A stretch of DNA of 64,000 nucleotides from Nocardioides oleivorans (GCF_004137255.1 NZ_SDWT01000001.1:1302001-1366000), one strand, 5' to 3'. Counted from the stretch's first letter, positions 16,424 to 25,505 are shown. Program-made: numbers and translations. Notes: generated by a model from the sequence alone, not told the origin.

Positions 16424-16735
16424 GTGACCGCACGCTCCAGCCTCCCCACCGCTCCCCTGCTCGCCGCCGGCCTCGTCGGCGGCTTCGCCCTCGCCCAGCA
16501 GACCGGCGTACGACCCCTCGGCGGAGCCGCGATGCTCGGCGCCAACGCCCTGGCCGCGAGGCAGTGGTACGCCGTCGGCGGGGCGCCGCTGGCCGCCGGC
16601 CTGACCGCGGCCTACTGGACCGCGATGGGCGTCTCGCACCCGCTCGCGAAGAAGGTCGGCACCTGGCCGTCGGTGATCGGTGTGACCGCCGCGGCCGCCG
16701 GCGCCGCGTGGGCGCTGTCCGACCGGCGTCGCTGA
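16424..16735 (+). CDS. Small hydrophobic membrane protein (103 aa)
   Basis: Three to four Ala/Gly-rich helices; GGAAMLGANALAARQWYAVG and AMGVSHPLAKKVGTWPSV are the only distinctive parts. TACGCT is 6 bases before GTG 16424, which fixes the start. Divergent from the DUF2971 gene across 36 bases. Conserved hypothetical; function unknown. Confidence 0.7.
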   Translation: MTARSSLPTAPLLAAGLVGGFALAQQTGVRPLGGAAMLGANALAARQWYAVGGAPLAAGLTAAYWTAMGVSHPLAKKVGTWPSVIGVTAAAAGAAWALSDRRR

Positions 16736-16752
16736 CCCTCCCGGGTCCGCGC

Positions 16753-17121
16753 TCAGGCGCGGTCGTGCAGCGTGACGTGGTAGCCGTCGGGGTCGGCGAA
16801 GGTGAACGTCCGTCCGAACGGGCCGTCGATCGGCGCGGCGACGATGGTGTGCCCGTCGGCGACGAGCGCGTCGTGGATGTCCTGGACGTCGGTCGCGTGG
16901 AGCCAGATCGCGGCACCGATGCCGGGCTGGGCGACGCTGTCGAGCACGGTGCCCGGGGCGAGGTCGCGGATCGCGAACGCGATCGGCGCGGTGTCGAAGA
17001 CGACCGCGTGCGGCGGACCCGCGTCGGACTTCACGAGCCCGAGGTAGCGCTCGTAGAACGCCCGCGACGCGTCGAGGTCGCGTGCCTGGAGGGAGATGAA
17101 GTCGGGGCCGGTGACCGGCAT
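16753..17121 (-). CDS. VOC-family (glyoxalase/bleomycin resistance fold) protein
   Basis: 122 residues of the vicinal-oxygen-chelate fold: FISLQARDLDASRAFYERYL at the start and FTFADPDGYHVTLHD at the end. May be a dioxygenase, isomerase or binding protein. CAGGAG ribosome site before ATG 17121. Divergent from the MarR gene; the two operators at 17147 and 17173 lie between them, so it is probably the MarR target. Confidence 0.88.
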   Translation of the reverse strand: MPVTGPDFISLQARDLDASRAFYERYLGLVKSDAGPPHAVVFDTAPIAFAIRDLAPGTVLDSVAQPGIGAAIWLHATDVQDIHDALVADGHTIVAAPIDGPFGRTFTFADPDGYHVTLHDRA

Positions 17122-17146
17122 GGTGAGCTCCTGGTGGTCGATGATG

Positions 17147-17164
17147 GTGTCAGTTATCTGACAC
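17147..17164. promoter_or_regulatory. MarR operator 1
   Basis: GTGTCAG-TTAT-CTGACAC, a perfect 7-bp-arm palindrome in the VOC/MarR divergent region. Its centre is 26 bp from that of the second palindrome, so two dimers could sit close together on the helix. Confidence 0.8.
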
Positions 17165-17172
17165 GCGAATCT

Positions 17173-17190
17173 ATGTCAGGATGCTGACAT
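17173..17190. promoter_or_regulatory. MarR operator 2, overlapping the marR-type start codon
   Basis: ATGTCAG-GATG-CTGACAT, a second perfect palindrome with the same TGTCAG/CTGACA half-sites. Its last two bases are the first two of the MarR ATG (17189-17191). Confidence 0.8.
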
Positions 17191-17626
17191 GAGTCAAGAC
17201 GGCATCGAGCTCGACACGTCACTCGGCTACCTGCTCAAGGAGGCCTCGAGTGCACTGCGCCAGGCGATGGAGCAGGTGCTGCGACCGCTCGGGATGACCG
17301 TGACGCACTACTCGTGCCTCGAGCTGCTGTCGCAGCGACCGGGCGTCTCGGCCTCGGACCTGGCCCGTGGCACCTTCGTCACGCGGCAGTCGATGCACAC
17401 GCTCCTGCAGCAGCTCGAGCGCGACGGCGACGTCACCCGGGCGGAGTCGGCGCCGGTCGGCAAGGCGCTGCCGACCCGGCTCACCTCCCAGGGCCGGGCC
17501 CGCCTGGCCGAGGCCTCGGCGGCCGTGCGGTCGGTGGAGGTGCGGATGCTCGGCGGGCTCTCCGCCGCCGACCAGGCTGCCGCGCTCAGGATGCTGCGGA
17601 GCATGGTCGACGCGCTGCGAGCGTGA
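17189..17626 (+). CDS. MarR-family transcriptional regulator
   Basis: 145 residues: winged helix with VSASDLARGTFVTRQSMHTL as recognition segment and wing RDGDVTRAESAPVGK, flanked by dimerisation helices. Two matching palindromes in front of and over its start codon argue for autorepression and control of the divergent VOC gene, in the manner of MarR regulators released by phenolic or oxidant ligands. Ligand unknown. Confidence 0.92.
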   Translation: MSQDGIELDTSLGYLLKEASSALRQAMEQVLRPLGMTVTHYSCLELLSQRPGVSASDLARGTFVTRQSMHTLLQQLERDGDVTRAESAPVGKALPTRLTSQGRARLAEASAAVRSVEVRMLGGLSAADQAAALRMLRSMVDALRA

Positions 17627-17628
17627 GC

Positions 17629-17865
17629 TCAGTCCTCGGGGAGCTCGGCGAAGGCCTTCTTCATGTCGTTGTACCACCCGAGCGACTTCTTCGGGTGGCG
17701 CCAGCGTCCCTTCATCTCCTTGCGCGCCGGCAGGTGCGCCTCGTCGCCGTCCTTCTCGGCCTCCTTGAGGTGCTGGTCCTGGGCGTTGATCACGTCGTCG
17801 TGGGTCTCGCCTCGGTGGGCGAGGTCGCACGGGCCGCCGAGCTGGCGGCAGGTCATGGTCTTCAC
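17629..17865 (-). CDS. DUF1059-like small protein (78 aa)
   Basis: Starts VKTMTCRQLGGPCDLAHRGE, the DUF1059 signature, then a charged helical tail ending AFAELPED. GTG 17865 has GAGGAGA 5 bases upstream, a better start than the internal ATG. It lies 62 bases downstream of the sigma-factor gene on the same strand and is probably co-transcribed. Confidence 0.75.
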   Translation of the reverse strand: MKTMTCRQLGGPCDLAHRGETHDDVINAQDQHLKEAEKDGDEAHLPARKEMKGRWRHPKKSLGWYNDMKKAFAELPED

Positions 17866-17927
17866 GGCTTCTCCTCGGGTCGGGTTCCTGATGGTCTGAC
17901 GATCGGGGTGCCGGGGGTGTGACCGGC

Positions 17928-18794
17928 TCAGCGGACCTGGTCGCCCTCGCGGCGTACGACCCGGGCGAGCACGGCCGGCTCGGCACGGAACGTGATCGCG
18001 CGGACCCGGCCGTCGGCGACCTCGAAGTCGAAGACGACCTTCGCCTCGCCCTTGAGGTACCAGGCCGAGGCCGCCCGCTCGCCGACGAACACCGAGAGCG
18101 CGGTCTGGGCGCTGCCGTTGAAGAAGGTCGCCACCTCGTCCCGTCCCTCGATCGTGGCCGGCGTGCCCATCGAGATCGCGGCCTCGTCGGCGCCGACGAC
18201 GGCGTCCGGGGCGAGCAGCTGGAGGAGGCGCTCGAGGTCGCCACCGCGCGCGGCGTCCATGAAGGCGTCGACGACCTCCCAGTCGGCGAGCGCGTCGTCG
18301 GGGCGGGGCTGGGCGACCTTCGACCGGGCGCGCGAGGCGAGCTTGCGCGCTGCGGCGGGCGAGGTGTCGAGGACGGCGGCGATCGTGCCGAACTCGAAGC
18401 CGAAGCTGTCGTGCAGCACGAAGGCCACCCGCTCGCGCGGCGACAGCCGGTCGATCACCGCCTGGAGCGCGATCCCGACGGTGTCGGCGAGGGCGACGTC
18501 GTCCGCGGGGTCGGGGGAGGTCTCCACGACCTCGACCTCCTCGACCGGGACCGGCGTACGCGCCCGCAACCGGTCGAGGCACAGCCGGGTGGTGACGGTG
18601 GTCAGCCAGGCCGGCAGGCTGTCGATCTCCGTGCCGCCACCGGCCGCACGGTCGAGGCGGAGCCATGCCTGCTGGACCACGTCCTCGGCCTCGGCGTGGT
18701 CGCCGAGGACCCGGCTCGCGATGCCGACCAACCGCGGCCGCTCGGCCTCGAAGCCCTCCGCCATCACCTGGCGACGGTCCTGCTGCTCGTCCAT
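17928..18794 (-). CDS. ECF sigma factor with SnoaL-like C-terminal domain (SigJ/ECF41 type)
   Basis: 288 residues: sigma region 2 (LVGIASRVLGDHAEAEDVVQ), region 4 (LSPRERVAFVLHDSFGFEFG), then a SnoaL/NTF2-like domain from about residue 160 that in ECF41-type factors replaces an anti-sigma factor and tunes activity. GGGAGGA precedes ATG 18794. The gene faces the hydrolase lipoprotein gene at 18879 and leads into a DUF1059 gene; targets are unknown. Confidence 0.9.
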   Translation of the reverse strand: MDEQQDRRQVMAEGFEAERPRLVGIASRVLGDHAEAEDVVQQAWLRLDRAAGGGTEIDSLPAWLTTVTTRLCLDRLRARTPVPVEEVEVVETSPDPADDVALADTVGIALQAVIDRLSPRERVAFVLHDSFGFEFGTIAAVLDTSPAAARKLASRARSKVAQPRPDDALADWEVVDAFMDAARGGDLERLLQLLAPDAVVGADEAAISMGTPATIEGRDEVATFFNGSAQTALSVFVGERAASAWYLKGEAKVVFDFEVADGRVRAITFRAEPAVLARVVRREGDQVR

Positions 18795-18878
18795 GTCGGT
18801 CCTCCCGGTCGCATCATCCCAACCACTCGACGTCCTGGGCGGGACGGATGTGACCGGCCGTGTCGCACACTGGAAGGC

Positions 18879-19997
18879 ATGGCAGCGTTGACGCTCGCGA
18901 CCCGGTCCTCCCTGGCCACGGCGGCCTTCGTGCTGCTCGCGGGCTGCACCAGCGATCCCGACGCGGCGCCAGCGCCCGCCGGGGAGTCGACCTCGTCGAC
19001 GACGACGGCCGAACCGGAGGCCGGCGAGCAGCCCAACGAGGAGCCCACGGACGAGCCGACCGCGACGGAGGCGCCCGAGCCCCCGCCGAACCCGATCTCG
19101 ATCGCCGCGCTCGCCCAGGCCGACCTCACGGGCGGTGGACTGCGCCTCGGAGCCGTGCGCGAGCGGACCCCCGCCTACACGTCGTACGACGTCACCTTCG
19201 CCTCGACGACCGCCGGCGAGGGGACGGCGCCGCTGCGCATCAGCGGCGTGCTCAACGTCCCCACGGGTCGCGTGCCGCGGGGTGGCCAGGGGTGGCCCGC
19301 GGTGGTGCTCGGGCACGGCTACATCGACCCGGGCTCCTACGTGCGCGGCCAGGGCATGACCCGCGAGCGTGGCTTCCTCGCCCAGCGCGGCTACGTCGCG
19401 CTGCACGTCGACTACCGCAACCACGCCGAGTCGACCGACGACCCGCGGATCGAGTCGGCCGTCCGGCTCGGGTACGCCACCGACGTGATCGCCGCGGCGC
19501 AGGCGCGGCAGAAGTCCCAGGACGTCCGCGTCGACGCCGACCGGATCGCGCTGTTCGGCCGGTCGATGGGCGGCGGCGTGATGCTCAAGGCGCTCGCGAT
19601 CGACCCGGGCCTCTTCGCCGCCGGCGTCGGGTGGGCCTCGGTCTCCAGCCTCGAGGGGCAGAACTTCGACCACTTCCAGCGACCCGACGCTCCCGTCGCC
19701 CAGCTGGAGGCGGCGTTCCGCGGGCGCCACGGCCTCCCGGGCGAGGACCCGGAGTTCTGGCGCGGGGTCTCGCCGCGACCGGACTTCGCGGACATCACCG
19801 AGCCGGTGCTGATGGTGCACGGCCGCTTCGACGACACCTGCCCGCCGCCGTGGGCCACCGCCACGCAGCGCGCGCTCACCCGGGCCGGCGTCGACGCGAC
19901 GCTCGAGTGGTACGACGACGGGCACGCCTTCGGCCCGGCCTTCGTAGCCGCGATGGACCGCACCGTGCGCTTCCTCGACAACCGCATGCCCGCCTGA
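18879..19997 (+). CDS. Lipoprotein alpha/beta hydrolase (prolyl-oligopeptidase-like)
   Basis: 372 residues: lipobox LLAGC with Cys23, a Thr/Glu/Pro-rich linker to about residue 75, then an alpha/beta-hydrolase domain with nucleophile motif GRSMGG, acid in MVHGRFDDTCPP and His in DDGHAFGP. Likely an exported, membrane-anchored serine esterase or peptidase. CACACT is 7 bases before ATG 18879 (leaderless pattern). Divergent from the ECF sigma gene. Confidence 0.87.
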   Translation: MAALTLATRSSLATAAFVLLAGCTSDPDAAPAPAGESTSSTTTAEPEAGEQPNEEPTDEPTATEAPEPPPNPISIAALAQADLTGGGLRLGAVRERTPAYTSYDVTFASTTAGEGTAPLRISGVLNVPTGRVPRGGQGWPAVVLGHGYIDPGSYVRGQGMTRERGFLAQRGYVALHVDYRNHAESTDDPRIESAVRLGYATDVIAAAQARQKSQDVRVDADRIALFGRSMGGGVMLKALAIDPGLFAAGVGWASVSSLEGQNFDHFQRPDAPVAQLEAAFRGRHGLPGEDPEFWRGVSPRPDFADITEPVLMVHGRFDDTCPPPWATATQRALTRAGVDATLEWYDDGHAFGPAFVAAMDRTVRFLDNRMPA

Positions 19998-20032
19998 GGG
20001 ATCCGGGTGCTCGCGCCGCGCGTCCCACCCAC

Positions 20033-20413
20033 ATGTCCCACCGCGCCGTCCTCGCCCTCGCCAGCGCCGCCCTCGTGATGCTCACGGCGGGATGTGGGTC
20101 CGACGAGGGCCCGGAGCGAGCCGCGGAGCCCGCGACCCCGACGTCGTCGGCCACGACCCCGTCGTCGTCGTCCTCGACCACCACTCCCCCGAGCGAGGGG
20201 CTCCAGAAGACCCGCATCGTGGGCGAGGTGGTCGAGGACGGGGACTGCGTGGTCGTGCGCGACGACAACGCGACCACGTGGACGATCGCCGGCGACGGGG
20301 CCGCCGACCTCGTTGTCGGTGACCGGGTGGCGGTGACCGGTGCCCCGGACCTGGCCGCCACGGGGTGCGGTGGGCCGCTCGTCCGCGCGACCAGCATCCG
20401 CGCCCTGCCCTGA
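20033..20413 (+). CDS. Putative lipoprotein with OB-like domain (126 aa)
   Basis: Lipobox LTAGC (Cys21), a Ser/Thr/Pro linker, then a small beta-rich domain (IVGEVVEDGDCVVVRDDNATTW, VGDRVAVTGAPD) resembling the OB-like folds of secreted DUF5818-type proteins. Function unknown. A hairpin suited to termination lies 59 bases after the stop. Confidence 0.75.
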   Translation: MSHRAVLALASAALVMLTAGCGSDEGPERAAEPATPTSSATTPSSSSSTTTPPSEGLQKTRIVGEVVEDGDCVVVRDDNATTWTIAGDGAADLVVGDRVAVTGAPDLAATGCGGPLVRATSIRALP

Positions 20414-20471
20414 CCCGACCTGACCCGACCGGTCCGGCCTGGTCTGCGCCCGGGCCGCCACGCACGAGGGT

Positions 20472-20497
20472 GGGGCCGGGGCCGAAGCCCCGACCCC
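20472..20497. terminator. Bidirectional terminator hairpin
   Basis: GGGGCCGGGGC (20472-20482), loop CGAA, GCCCCGACCCC (20487-20497): 11-bp stem with one mismatch between the convergent lipoprotein and M6 protease genes. No U-tract follows, as usual in high-GC actinobacteria. Confidence 0.65.
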
Positions 20498-20526
20498 GCC
20501 CGTGGTGGTCGTTCAGCGGTGGTGCG

Positions 20527-22980
20527 TCACTGCACCCGGATCCGCATGCTGGTGCCGCTCTGCGAGAGCACCCGGATCCTCACCCCGGCTCCCGCGACCT
20601 TGACCCCGACCCGGGGCAGGCCCGCGTCGACGAAGGGCTGGAAGTACCGGTTCGGGTCGCTGTCGTCGAACAGCGGGTTCGCCGCGCGCCCACGGATGTA
20701 GCTCCGCTGACCGCCTGAGGTCAGGTAGAACGAGTCCGCGGTCTGCAGGCCGAACGGGGCGTCGTAGTTCTGGATCCGACCACGCCACGCCGTGCCCTGC
20801 AGGTTGTAGTGCACGAACGGGTTGCCGTCGACCGGCAGCACCAGACCGCCACCGGGGTGCTGGCTGGTGTTGTTGTCGGAGTACGACGAGTCCCAGTAGT
20901 TGACCAGCAGGCCGTCCTGGTAGGGGAACTTCTCCACGAAGTCGGGCCGGTCCGGGAAGCTGAAGTTGTACGGACCGGTCTGGAGGTACTTGTCGTAGGA
21001 GGTGTAGGTGCGGTTGCTGGCCAGGTAGAACTGGTCGTAGGCCGTGTCGTAGCTGGCCCCCACCGAGCGGAACCCGTCGAGGGTCCAGCCGTTCGGCGAG
21101 GTCTCCGCACCGTCGGCGAGGACGGTGGTCGCCCCGTTGGTCACCTTGATGTCGTCCACCAGCAGGCCCGACCACCCGAGGTCGGGGTCCTGGCCCTGCA
21201 CGGCACCGTCGGTGACGTAGCGGGCCCGGAAGCCGATCGTCTGCCCGGCGTAGGCCGACAGGTCGTAGGTCGCGGTGACGTAGTCACTGACGCCGTCGAT
21301 GCCCGTGTCCGCGATGGGATCGTTGTCGGGGTTGGTGTCCCCGTCTGTGTCGGGGTCGATCGCGGAGGTGTCCAGCGGAGTCCAGGTGCCGCTGCCGACC
21401 GGCGACTGCACCTCGAGGTAGCCGTAGTCGTAGTCCTCCTCGATATTCCACGCGGCCTTCAGCGACAGCGTGGTGGTCCCGGCCGGGACGGCCAGGTCGG
21501 TGCGCGCCATCGTGGCCTCGTAGCCGTCGCCGGCGCCGCTGTACCACTGCTTGGTGCCCTCGGGCGGCGTCGGCAACGTGGTCGCGACCTGCTTGTCGGG
21601 CAGCACGACCGCCACGCCCTGGGCCTTGCTGGAGTTGTACTCGTGGGGGCCGAGGTCGATGGTGCGGTCCTGGCCGGCCACGACGGTCTCGTAGTCGAGC
21701 CAGCCGAGCTGCAGCTTGTCCCACACGCCGAGGTCGGCGGCACGGGTGCCGATGCCCTGGTCGCCGGCTGCGGACACCCGGCTCTGCGCCATCAGCGTCC
21801 ACCAGCTGACCGGGTTGTCACCCGAGGCAGCGGTGTCGTAGTGGTCGGGCAGGCCGAGGTCGTGGCCGTACTCGTGGGCGACCACGGAGATGCCGCCGTT
21901 CTCGGGCTGCACCGTGTAGTCGGCCACCCACACACCGGTGGTGCCGATCTGCGTGCCACCGTCCGGGTTGGCGACGCCGCCCGGCGTCGGGCCCTGGCCG
22001 GTGCCCTGGAAGGCCTTCCAGCGGTGGCTCCAGATGGCGTCCTCGCCGTAGATCGGGTCGCCGTCGGCCTGGTCGCCACCGGAGTGGATGACCTGGAAGC
22101 GGTCGATGTAGCCGTCGGGCTCGTCGAAGTTGCCGTCGCCGTCGAAGTCGTTGCGGTCGACCTTGTCGAACTTCGAGACGATCTTCTTGATCTGGGCGTC
22201 GGTCTTGCCGGCCGCCTTCTGGTCGGCCACCCACTGGGTCATGCCGTCCGAGATGAGGTTCCAGGTGTTGTTGCAGACGTTGCCCGCGCACGGGTAGCCG
22301 TTGCTGCGGCCGTAGCGCGCCTCGTTGTAGGGCACGGTGACGACGTCGGTCACCATGCCGTCGACGCTGTAGCGGCCCGAGGACTGGCGCTCGTAGTAGC
22401 TCTTGAGCGAGTCGGCGAGCTCACCGTCGCCGAAGTAGAGGTCCTTGTAGTACTTCTTGTTGAAGTTCTTGCGCCACTGCGTCGAGTTGTCGTTCGGTCC
22501 CGGCTTCGGGATCTCGTTGAAGCCCGGGCCGTCGAAGGTCACCGGTCCCGGCGTCAGCGGGTCGGTGTCGCGGTCGGGGTAGTTGGGGTCGCGCTGCGTG
22601 CCGAAGTCGACCAGCAGCACGAAGACCTCGTCGGTGCGCTCGTTGCCGAGCTCGACGTACTGGTCCTGGGTGCCGGTCGTCCTGCCCTTGCGAGCACTGG
22701 CCTTGCCGCGGGCGGCCGGCTCCTTGCCGACCTTCAGCACGCTGGTGCCGTTGATCGTCTCCGGCGATGCCTCGCCGCTCAGCACGTCGGCCCACGCCTG
22801 CTGGCGCAGGGCCGCCTGCTTCTCGGCCTCCGGGTTGGGCAGCACGTGGTCGGAGTTCGCCGCATGCGCCTCCCCGACGCTGCGGTGAGGTGCCGCTGGC
22901 GCGGCATAGGTCGGGGCCAGGGTCAATGCCCCGGCACCGGTGATCAGGGCGAGGGAAAGCCCAAGGGTCGTGGATCTCAC
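20527..22980 (-). CDS. Immune inhibitor A-like secreted metalloprotease (peptidase M6)
   Basis: 817 residues: signal peptide (RSTTLGLSLALITGAGALTL), propeptide to about residue 90, M6 catalytic domain with the zinc motif HEYGHD (His369, Glu370, His373) and nearby LPDHYD, a calcium-like DRNDFDGDGNFDEPDG segment, and a C-terminal beta-sandwich region. Degrades extracellular proteins. GTG 22980 is preceded by AAAGGAAG. Its 136-base upstream region forms a large hairpin. The size matches complete InhA-type enzymes. Confidence 0.92.
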   Translation of the reverse strand: MRSTTLGLSLALITGAGALTLAPTYAAPAAPHRSVGEAHAANSDHVLPNPEAEKQAALRQQAWADVLSGEASPETINGTSVLKVGKEPAARGKASARKGRTTGTQDQYVELGNERTDEVFVLLVDFGTQRDPNYPDRDTDPLTPGPVTFDGPGFNEIPKPGPNDNSTQWRKNFNKKYYKDLYFGDGELADSLKSYYERQSSGRYSVDGMVTDVVTVPYNEARYGRSNGYPCAGNVCNNTWNLISDGMTQWVADQKAAGKTDAQIKKIVSKFDKVDRNDFDGDGNFDEPDGYIDRFQVIHSGGDQADGDPIYGEDAIWSHRWKAFQGTGQGPTPGGVANPDGGTQIGTTGVWVADYTVQPENGGISVVAHEYGHDLGLPDHYDTAASGDNPVSWWTLMAQSRVSAAGDQGIGTRAADLGVWDKLQLGWLDYETVVAGQDRTIDLGPHEYNSSKAQGVAVVLPDKQVATTLPTPPEGTKQWYSGAGDGYEATMARTDLAVPAGTTTLSLKAAWNIEEDYDYGYLEVQSPVGSGTWTPLDTSAIDPDTDGDTNPDNDPIADTGIDGVSDYVTATYDLSAYAGQTIGFRARYVTDGAVQGQDPDLGWSGLLVDDIKVTNGATTVLADGAETSPNGWTLDGFRSVGASYDTAYDQFYLASNRTYTSYDKYLQTGPYNFSFPDRPDFVEKFPYQDGLLVNYWDSSYSDNNTSQHPGGGLVLPVDGNPFVHYNLQGTAWRGRIQNYDAPFGLQTADSFYLTSGGQRSYIRGRAANPLFDDSDPNRYFQPFVDAGLPRVGVKVAGAGVRIRVLSQSGTSMRIRVQ

Positions 22981-22993
22981 GAGTTCTTCCTTT

Positions 22994-23046
22994 CCGAGAG
23001 ACAGGAAGGCGGGCTGGATCAGCCACGACGACTCCCTGCCTCTCGG
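22994..23046 (-). promoter_or_regulatory. Structured 5' leader of M6 protease gene
   Basis: Arms CCGAGAGACAGG (22994-23005) and CCTGCCTCTCGG (23035-23046) pair over 12 bp with one G-U position; inside them GGCTG-GAT-CAGCC (23012-23024) forms a second hairpin. The structure ends about 13 bases before the protease GTG and its 3' arm lies next to the ribosome site. Could be a translational or stability control element. Confidence 0.55.
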
Positions 23047-23116
23047 ACAGTAGGCCCGGGCCCGCGCGTTGACCAGACCCCCGGCTGGGGAAATAGACCG
23101 AAGGACCACCCCGGGA

Positions 23117-24517
23117 CTACGGAGTGGCCTCGAGCTGCTGCGGGGGCGCGACGGCGTACGACGAGGAGAGCCGGCGGTAGGGACGGGAGGCCAGCGCGAG
23201 GAGGACCGTCACGAACATGATCGCGCCGGCGGCGAGGAAGACGAGCGCGATGCCACGCGCCTCTCCGCCGCCGAGGAGCCAGTGCCAGGTGTCGCGACCC
23301 TCGGCCGACCTCATGTAGGGGATCAGCCAGAACTCGGCCAGGGGGCCGATCATGAACGCCGAGACCGGGCTCGCGGCGAGCTCGACGCTCTGCGCGAAGC
23401 CGAAGACGCGACCCTGCGTGCGGTAGGGCACGACCCGCTGGAGGATCGTCTGCTCCGACGACTCGGCCACCGGCATGAGGGCCATGAACACGAAGATGCC
23501 GAGGACGTAGAGCCAGGCGAGCTCGCGGATGGTGAAGGTCATCCCGAGGACCGCGACGGCGAGGTTGACCAGCAACAGGGTGCGGACAGGGTTCTTCCCG
23601 AGCCCGAACCTGGCGACGAGGCCGCCGCCGAGCACGAAGCCGAGGCCCGTGACGCCCAGGACGATGCCCCAGGCCTCGACGCTGAACAGCTCGAGGCCGT
23701 AGGGGTCCATGAGCGCGACGTAGACACCGCTGACCAGGTTGTTGAACGTGGTGAACAGGATCAGCGCGACCAGGCCGGGCACGGCCGTGATGGCGCTGAT
23801 GGCGCCGCGGAAGTCGAACCTCGCCCCGCCCTCCTCGGGGTCGGGCGCGAGCTCGGGGATCGTGATCGGCACCAGGTGCAGGAGCGAGACGCCGGTCAGC
23901 ACGATCGAGACGGCGAGGGTCCAGCCCATGCCGATCAGGCCGACGCTGAGCCCGCTGAAGACGCTGGTGACCATGAACGAGATGCCCTGCACGGTGCCGA
24001 CGAGCCCGTTGGCCTTGTCGCGGCCGTCCTCCGGGACGAGGAGCGTGACCGTGGTGGAGAGGGCGATGTTGCGCAGGCTCTCCACGACCCCGCCGGCCAG
24101 GATCACCGCGCTGAACAGCCAGAACCACGGGTTGCCCCAGTCGGCGAGCCGGTCCTCACCGAGCAGCACCCACAGTCCGCCGGCCGACGCGTAGGTCACC
24201 AGGGTGACGGTCGAGGAGATGACCATGACCTGCTTCTTGCGGTGCCGGTCGACCAGCGTGCCGAAGAAGGTGCCGAAGACGGCGGTGAAGAGCATGTAGC
24301 CGCCGCCGATGATCGCGGTGGCCATGACCGAGCGGGTCTCGAGGTAGGCCCAGAACGTCAGGGCGAACCAGAGGTAGCTCGACGTCACGTTGGCCACGAG
24401 CGTGTTGCCCAGCACCTGCCGGAACGCGCGCAGCGTCTCCGGCCCGCGGGTCACCCCGGGCGGGAGGTGCGCCTCCGCCTGCGGGGCGGCGGGATCGGCG
24501 GGGATGTCGTCGGCCAC
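23117..24517 (-). CDS. MFS transporter
   Basis: 466 residues, twelve predicted helices; the loop 2-3 motif is GTLVDRHRKKQVM. Resembles the MFS_3/enterobactin-exporter-like drug and metabolite exporters. TAGTGT is 6 bases before GTG 24517 on the minus strand. It precedes the M6 protease on the same strand but with its own intergenic region. Substrate unknown. Confidence 0.88.
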   Translation of the reverse strand: MADDIPADPAAPQAEAHLPPGVTRGPETLRAFRQVLGNTLVANVTSSYLWFALTFWAYLETRSVMATAIIGGGYMLFTAVFGTFFGTLVDRHRKKQVMVISSTVTLVTYASAGGLWVLLGEDRLADWGNPWFWLFSAVILAGGVVESLRNIALSTTVTLLVPEDGRDKANGLVGTVQGISFMVTSVFSGLSVGLIGMGWTLAVSIVLTGVSLLHLVPITIPELAPDPEEGGARFDFRGAISAITAVPGLVALILFTTFNNLVSGVYVALMDPYGLELFSVEAWGIVLGVTGLGFVLGGGLVARFGLGKNPVRTLLLVNLAVAVLGMTFTIRELAWLYVLGIFVFMALMPVAESSEQTILQRVVPYRTQGRVFGFAQSVELAASPVSAFMIGPLAEFWLIPYMRSAEGRDTWHWLLGGGEARGIALVFLAAGAIMFVTVLLALASRPYRRLSSSYAVAPPQQLEATP

Positions 24518-24554
24518 GCCCCGACACTAGGCGCCGGGACCGACATCGCGCCTC

Positions 24555-25505
24555 CTACTTCCTGCCCGCCCCCGCCGGGGTCCAGCCGTCCCACATCGCC
24601 GCCACGTGCCGTACGTCGGTCCCGCAGCAGCCGCCGACGATGCGGACCGACGGCAGCTCGTCGGCGAGCGCCCGGGTCCGCGCGGCCAGGTCGTCGAGGT
24701 CGCCCTCGTCGAGCACCTCGGCCTCGTCGAGCTCGGCGTGCGACTGGCGCGAGGAGTTCACCCGGAGCCCGGCGATCCGCGCGGCCCACGGCGCCGACGG
24801 GTCGATCCCGGGCCGCACGTGGTCGGGGTGCGCGCAGTTGACCAGCAGGTGCGCGGCGCCCGCGCCCGTCGCGGCGTCGAGCTGCTCGACCGCCTCGCCC
24901 AGCGGCGTGCCGTCCGGGAGCCGGCCGTCGGTCTCGACGGTGAACGAGACGCCCAGCGGCAGGCCGACGTCCTGGGCCGCGCGGACCACGCCGACGGCCT
25001 CGGCGACCGTGGCCAGGGTGAGCACGGTCGCCAGGTCGGCGCCCGCCTCGGCGAACGCCGCCACCTGCGCCAGGTGGTAGTCGGCGTAGCGGTCGGCGTC
25101 GAGGTCGCCGGCCCGGTAGCCGTCGCCGCGCGGCCCGATGGTCCCGCCGACCAGTGCCACCCCGCCGTGCTCGCGGGTGTGCTCCTCGGCGAGCGCCGCC
25201 AGGAACGAGACCGCGTCGTGGTTCACCCGGCGCAGTGCGTGGTCGTCGTACCCCAGCCGGGCGCCCCAGTCGGCGTTCGCCCGCCACGTCGGCGTCTCGA
25301 GCAGCAGCCCCGCGCCGGCGTCCGAGGCGACCTGGGCGAAACCGCGGAAGTAGTCGGTGAGGACCTCACGGCCCTCCTGGTCGTCGATGAGCGGGAACGC
25401 AGCGAAGTCCGGCAGGTCGATCCCGTGGTGGAAGACCAGGTCGGTCTCGAGCCCACCGTCGGTGACCCAGCCTGCGGGGTGGTCGGGCAGCCGCCATGTC
25501 GTCAT
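24555..25505 (-). CDS. Homocysteine S-methyltransferase family protein
   Basis: 316-residue (beta/alpha)8 barrel: TDGGLETDLVFHHGIDLPDF at the start, zinc ligands in LLVNCAHPDH and the paired cysteines of GGCCGTD near the C terminus. Transfers a methyl group from S-methylmethionine, betaine or a related donor to homocysteine, giving methionine. GGGAGG precedes ATG 25505. Close to MmuM-type enzymes; the donor is not determined. Confidence 0.88.
   Translation of the reverse strand: MTTWRLPDHPAGWVTDGGLETDLVFHHGIDLPDFAAFPLIDDQEGREVLTDYFRGFAQVASDAGAGLLLETPTWRANADWGARLGYDDHALRRVNHDAVSFLAALAEEHTREHGGVALVGGTIGPRGDGYRAGDLDADRYADYHLAQVAAFAEAGADLATVLTLATVAEAVGVVRAAQDVGLPLGVSFTVETDGRLPDGTPLGEAVEQLDAATGAGAAHLLVNCAHPDHVRPGIDPSAPWAARIAGLRVNSSRQSHAELDEAEVLDEGDLDDLAARTRALADELPSVRIVGGCCGTDVRHVAAMWDGWTPAGAGRK

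Noticed and set aside
20527..23109. Upstream extension of the M6 protease to 23109
   Set aside because: The extension crosses the leader hairpin and removes the signal peptide from the N terminus; GTG 22980 has a ribosome site.
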